From NCBI RefSeq assembly GCF_017353175.1, contig NZ_JAFMYW010000001.1, positions 248,001-312,000 of the forward strand: DNA of 64,000 bases, written 5' to 3'. Made by a program: the position numbers and the translations under genes. The notes under the pieces were generated by a model. That model was not told the origin of the DNA. It saw nothing but the letters and a program-made list of their open reading frames with translations, and did not search any database. Positions 60,797-64,000 of this stretch are shown here, one piece after another (position 1 is the first letter of the stretch; the number at the start of each line of letters is the position of its first letter). This DNA is from Fibrella forsythiae (GTDB lineage: Bacteria; Bacteroidota; Bacteroidia; Cytophagales; Spirosomataceae).

Positions 60797-61933
60797 ATGG
60801 ATCAGACAAAGACATACCGCTACAAACTCAAACCCACCATTGCCCAAGAGCAGACGCTTGGGCAATGGTTAGGGGCGTGCCGGTATATCTACAACCTGAC
60901 TTTATCCTATAAGAACACGCTGTGGGAGCATAACCGGGTATCCATTGGCAAGAATGAGATTCAGAAGGAACTAGCCGTTATAGCTAAAGAGTACCCGTGG
61001 CTTGAAGCAGTTTATTCCCAAACCCGGCAAGATGCAGTCGAACGGGTGTTCACCGCTTACGAAGGCTTTTTTAAGCAGGGGAACGGCTTTCCCAAGTTTG
61101 CCCGCAAAGGTCAATACCGATCATTTACCTTCAATCAGGGGGTTAAGATTACCCCTACCCATGTTCAGCTACCTAAGTTCGGGAAGGTTCGCTACTTCAA
61201 CTCAATGGACTTCGTTGGCCGCATCAAACAGGCAATCGTTCGGGAATGTGCTGATGGGTGGTATTTGAGTCTGGTTGTCGAAACGAACATCGAACCACTA
61301 CCAGTCACTACAAACCATATTGGCATTGACGTAGGTATCAAATCACTGTTGGTTACCTCTGCCGGGGAAGTCATTGAGAATCCCAAGCACCTCTACAAAG
61401 CCGAGCGTAAGCTAAAGCGACTTCAACGCTCAGTAAGCCGCAAAAAGAAAGGGAGCAACAACCGTAAAAAGGCGATTAAGAGACTAGCCTTAGCCCACTT
61501 AAAAGTAGCCAACACAAGGAAAGACTTTCAGCAGAAAGTTACCACAAAGCTGATTCGAGAAAACCAATCGATCAGCGTGGAACAGCTTCAAATCAAGAAT
61601 ATGTTAGCCAATCATCATTTTGCTAAGTCAATTAGTGATGCGGGATGGTATGGCCTGACACAGTTATTAGAATATAAGGCCAAGTGGTACGATAGAGCGT
61701 TTGAGAAAGTCAGCGCCCGTCATACCTCACAGGATTGTTCTGGGTGCGGCTATCGCAAAACGGACTTAACCCTTTCGGTTAGAGAGTGGGTTTGTCCATC
61801 TTGCGGGTCAGCACATAACCGGGATGTAAATGCGGCTATCAATATCAAAAAAAGGGCGGTAGGGCATACCGTCTCTCAGCTTGCGGAGTTGGACAGTAGT
61901 TCGACGTTGAAACAAGAATCCTCATTTTCATAA
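60797..61933 (+). CDS. tnpB: RNA-guided endonuclease TnpB (IS605 OrfB family)
   Basis: 378 residues. The RuvC-like catalytic triad is intact: D178 in HIGIDVGIKS, E262 in ISVEQLQIKN, D343 in HNRDVNAAINI. Zinc-finger cysteines C314, C317, C333 and C336 (CSGCGYRK, CPSCGS) are present. The N-terminal WED/REC part starts KTYRYKLKPT. TnpB uses a guide RNA made from the element's right end to cut DNA and retain the element. No tnpA is present. The guide RNA scaffold would overlap the 3' end of the gene. Confidence 0.93.
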   Translation: MDQTKTYRYKLKPTIAQEQTLGQWLGACRYIYNLTLSYKNTLWEHNRVSIGKNEIQKELAVIAKEYPWLEAVYSQTRQDAVERVFTAYEGFFKQGNGFPKFARKGQYRSFTFNQGVKITPTHVQLPKFGKVRYFNSMDFVGRIKQAIVRECADGWYLSLVVETNIEPLPVTTNHIGIDVGIKSLLVTSAGEVIENPKHLYKAERKLKRLQRSVSRKKKGSNNRKKAIKRLALAHLKVANTRKDFQQKVTTKLIRENQSISVEQLQIKNMLANHHFAKSISDAGWYGLTQLLEYKAKWYDRAFEKVSARHTSQDCSGCGYRKTDLTLSVREWVCPSCGSAHNRDVNAAINIKKRAVGHTVSQLAELDSSSTLKQESSFS

Positions 61934-61944
61934 GCTGGGGAGTG

Positions 61945-62169
61945 TCAAGAGCCAATAAGCAGGGTGACGTCATCCGCCGTTTTGAGGTACACATTCGTTT
62001 TACTGTTTTCCGTGACGGTGACGAAAACCCCCTTCTGATTGGGCAGGAGGGGAGGCATCGCCGCCGCCTTGGCCGCCGCCTCGTTGGCGTAATCGGTCAT
62101 GGGTTGTTTCGCTATCTGCTGCAGCATGGCCATCAGTCCGAAATCGGAAACCCCAAGTAGTAGAGCCAT
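61945..62169 (-). CDS. Small hypothetical protein of the element, possibly cut by TnpB insertion
   Basis: 74 residues. A helical N-terminus (DFGLMAMLQQIAKQPMTDYA) and a strand-rich end (QKGVFVTVTENSKTNVYLKT, ADDVTLLIGS). The stop codon lies at the presumed right end of the TnpB element, so the C-terminus may be altered or truncated. On the same strand as the genes to the right. Function unknown. Confidence 0.5.
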   Translation of the reverse strand: MALLLGVSDFGLMAMLQQIAKQPMTDYANEAAAKAAAMPPLLPNQKGVFVTVTENSKTNVYLKTADDVTLLIGS

Positions 62170-62187
62170 AAGTATGAGTTGGGTTTG

Positions 62188-62204
62188 GGCTTCACAATGA
62201 AGCC
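62188..62204. terminator. Short hairpin between minus-strand genes
   Basis: GGCTTCA / TGAAGCC with loop CAA in the 94-base gap between the 62264 and 61945 genes. A similar CTTCA/TGAAG palindrome lies at 49008-49026 before the fibre run. Confidence 0.45.
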
Positions 62205-62263
62205 TTAAGTTTACAAAAAAATAGACTATTAAGCGTCACTGAGAGTGGTCGTGCCCGGTAAGG

Positions 62264-63838
62264 CTATACATTGGATGGGTTAATTTTTGCGTTCCAGGCA
62301 TGAGGAAAACCGCCTTCCACGATGCCCAGGTCCTCTTTCACCCCGGCTACTTCGATGTACACCCGTTCCCGCTCGTGTGGACCTAGGTGAAAGTTGTGGT
62401 AGAAGATCCCGATTCGTCCGCGTACCAAGTCTTCTAATACATAGGCAATCCCCTTTTTGGCTTTGCCGCGCGTGAACCCATGTAATGCACCCGGCAACAC
62501 CGTACAAAGGTCCGTCTCACCACCCGACTGTACGCGGGCATACTTGACGGTGATGTTCTGGCCTACCCAGCCCCGAGCCTTGCTAACCATGTAGCTGGCA
62601 TCGTAGAGAATGTCCATGTCCGACACAGGAAAATTTGGAATGGGCATTGGGACACCGGGTGCATAATCATTGCCCGGGTTGGCGAAGGTGACCTGATTCG
62701 TTCCGAAATAGCCCTGCTCAACGCCTTCGTGGGTTGACCGGGGTGATACCACGCTGAAATCTTCACCATAGTGACTCGTCGATTCTTGACAGTACACGGT
62801 CTTCGTACCCAGAATCTCGGCAATGCAGGAGGCTAACCGTTCCGTTTGGGCGGCGGGGGTGAAGACCCGATCCTGAACATATCCCCCCGGAACCTTGCTG
62901 CGCAACTGAACGTGGGCATTGTCCACCTCGGCGTAGGTCGTCCAGGTGTAGCAGACAATTTTACGATCCAGCAGTTTTGCCCGTTTGGCCGCATCGTGGT
63001 AGTACGAGCCGTCGGGCTTTTTCTCGTTGGCAAACGCCCGTTGAGCGCCTTTCAGGATGTCGAGCCGACACGGGATACCGCCCACCACATCACCGGGCTC
63101 GGCCGTGCCTTCGTAATAATTTTGAAGGCACATATGGAAAAATTCTAATTCCCCCCGGTACTCGACCCCGAACGCCGTGAAGGGCGTGAACGTTTTTTTG
63201 TTTGAACCGCTCTTGGTGCGCATGAACTCCAGACAGGCTTCATCGGACATAAAGTCGTTGGAACCGCTGTCGATGATCATCGCATTGAAACGAATATCTG
63301 AGTTGTAGCCATCGAAGTAGAGCAGCCCGAATTGTTCGTGCAACAGCCCCAGTTGACGCTTTACCTCCATGGAGGCTTCATCCTGCTGAATGGCGTAAGC
63401 ACCCAGCCCATTGGGTACCTCACCCATCTGGCTGCTACCCATGCCGTGCCCGCCGTCCGGGTTTACCCCATCATCGACCAGCGTCGTATAGGCTGGCCGG
63501 GCAAACGAGTTGAAGATTTTTACGGCCAGTTCCCGGCACTGCTCTTTGGTTAATTGCGCGACAACCTTGTTTTTGCTCTGGCAATAGGCATATACGATGT
63601 CGTATCGGATCGTGCCAGCCCGCTGATTAGGGGGCAATGCCGAGGCAACACCCGGATTCTCATCAACGTGAGACATGCCCGCCGTGATTAAGGCAAGACG
63701 TGGCCGGTTCTGTTTGACCGACAGCGCTAGCAGGGTATCGGGCGGACGTGGAACGACCAGACCCCGTGCGACGACAGTCTGGTTGTGCCCATACGCGATG
63801 CGTAGCGGCCAGATTCGCTTTATCTTGGTAAAAGCCAT
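62264..63838 (-). CDS. Large protein of the element, family unknown
   Basis: 524 residues from ATG 63838 (MAFTKIKRIWPLRIAYGHNQ); a frame to 63910 overlaps the upstream gene. No signal peptide. Visible features include a Gly-rich loop (DDGVNPDGGHGMGSSQ), acidic patches near DGYNSDIRF and IIDSGSNDFMSDE, and KIVCYTWTTYAEVDNAHV. The pattern hints at an alpha/beta enzyme or a virion structural protein, but I cannot name it. The upstream gene's stop lies 2 bases away, so they share an mRNA. Confidence 0.55.
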   Translation of the reverse strand: MAFTKIKRIWPLRIAYGHNQTVVARGLVVPRPPDTLLALSVKQNRPRLALITAGMSHVDENPGVASALPPNQRAGTIRYDIVYAYCQSKNKVVAQLTKEQCRELAVKIFNSFARPAYTTLVDDGVNPDGGHGMGSSQMGEVPNGLGAYAIQQDEASMEVKRQLGLLHEQFGLLYFDGYNSDIRFNAMIIDSGSNDFMSDEACLEFMRTKSGSNKKTFTPFTAFGVEYRGELEFFHMCLQNYYEGTAEPGDVVGGIPCRLDILKGAQRAFANEKKPDGSYYHDAAKRAKLLDRKIVCYTWTTYAEVDNAHVQLRSKVPGGYVQDRVFTPAAQTERLASCIAEILGTKTVYCQESTSHYGEDFSVVSPRSTHEGVEQGYFGTNQVTFANPGNDYAPGVPMPIPNFPVSDMDILYDASYMVSKARGWVGQNITVKYARVQSGGETDLCTVLPGALHGFTRGKAKKGIAYVLEDLVRGRIGIFYHNFHLGPHERERVYIEVAGVKEDLGIVEGGFPHAWNAKINPSNV

Positions 63839-63840
63839 GT

Positions 63841-64000
63841 TATAATTCGTAGAACCAGGTTTGTGTTGCGTTTCGTACCGAGTTGGCTGACCAGCCCTGA
63901 CGGCCGACATCGTTGGGTACCTCGTATTTTACCAGCTGGGTAACCATGCCATTGCGAACGAAGTACTGTCCCTGTGGCATCGTTGATATTTCCCAGCCCA
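63841..64000 (-). CDS. C-terminal fragment of a gene cut by the window end
   Basis: The last ~52 codons of a minus-strand gene, ending at TAA 63841-63843. It reads GWEISTMPQGQYFVRNGMVT, then LVKYEVPNDVGRQGWSANSV and TQTWFYEL. No family is recognisable from this piece. It is 2 bases from the start of the 62264 gene, so the pair is translationally coupled. Confidence 0.65.

Larger units (their letters stand above)
60573..61944. mobile_element. IS605/IS1341-type TnpB element with RHH gene (ends approximate)
   Basis: It consists of a tnpB gene and a divergent RHH gene with a shared operator-like region. There is no tnpA, so it would need a transposase supplied in trans. The right end is probably close to 61944, because the minus-strand gene 61945-62169 starts its stop codon there. 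The left end and flanking target motif were not determined. Confidence 0.55.
37018..64000. mobile_element. Phage-like integrated element with cargo island (right end outside window)
   Basis: It begins after tRNA-Thr and contains small phage-style genes, an operator pair, two element-encoded tRNAs, a fibre-like gene run, an AntA-like antirepressor, an S24-like protein and defence-like cargo. No integrase, terminase, portal or capsid gene is visible in the window, so its type is not settled. A duplicated TCGCCCATA word lies at 37029-37047, close to the presumed attachment site. Confidence 0.6.

Overview
The window looks like a chromosome segment of a Cytophagales-type member of the Bacteroidota, most plausibly Spirosoma or a close relative. 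The grounds are TAnnTTTG promoter elements, a LytS/LytTR pair, menaquinone genes (menE, menB), the bacillithiol gene bshB1, DUF349, DUF3822 and DUF4174 proteins, and moderate GC. The genus is an inference; no rRNA gene is present.

Region 1 (1 to about 36.9 kb) is core chromosome made of short operons and single genes. It holds two tandem secreted CotH/kinase-like paralogues (one cut by the window edge), an ECF sigma factor, coaE, lgt, yidD, a GroES-like protein, a two-component pair whose kinase has a pentapeptide-repeat N-terminus, a SplB-like radical SAM enzyme, glnS, a membrane VWA protein, fabG, a methyltransferase-glycosyltransferase fusion, a RecD-like helicase, DUF3822 plus coaD, rplY, prs, an HlyD pseudogene, menE, a Rieske protein, menB, bshB1, pdxH and a DUF349 protein with an RGG-rich tail. 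Cofactor and envelope functions dominate. Many gene ends carry long, perfect inverted repeats that include stop codons.

Region 2 (about 36.9 to 49 kb) starts at tRNA-Thr(TGT) and looks like an integrated phage-like element. It has small regulatory genes, a repressor-type operator pair, tRNA-Gln(TTG) and tRNA-Pro(TGG), a patatin-like lipase, and a tightly packed minus-strand run of fibre/spike-like proteins. Four of these unusually begin with Sec signal peptides.

Region 3 (about 49 to 62 kb) is a cargo island, mostly AT-rich. It contains a PIN protein with a HEPN-like C-terminus paired with a second HEPN-like protein, a membrane protein with a degenerate potassium-channel pore, an unknown protein, a phage-type regulatory operon (XRE, two unknowns, AntA-like antirepressor, S24-like), a transmembrane NACHT ATPase, and a TnpB element with its own ribbon-helix-helix regulator. 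Much of this resembles anti-phage cargo.

Region 4 (about 62 to 64 kb) returns to minus-strand, higher-GC genes of the phage-like element, the last one cut by the window end. No integrase, capsid, portal or terminase gene is visible, so the element is incomplete here or lies partly outside the window.

The octamer AGGTACGT (either strand) was found 29 times by eye between 1.2 and 47.5 kb and not at all in the last 16 kb. About two copies are expected by chance in 64 kb.
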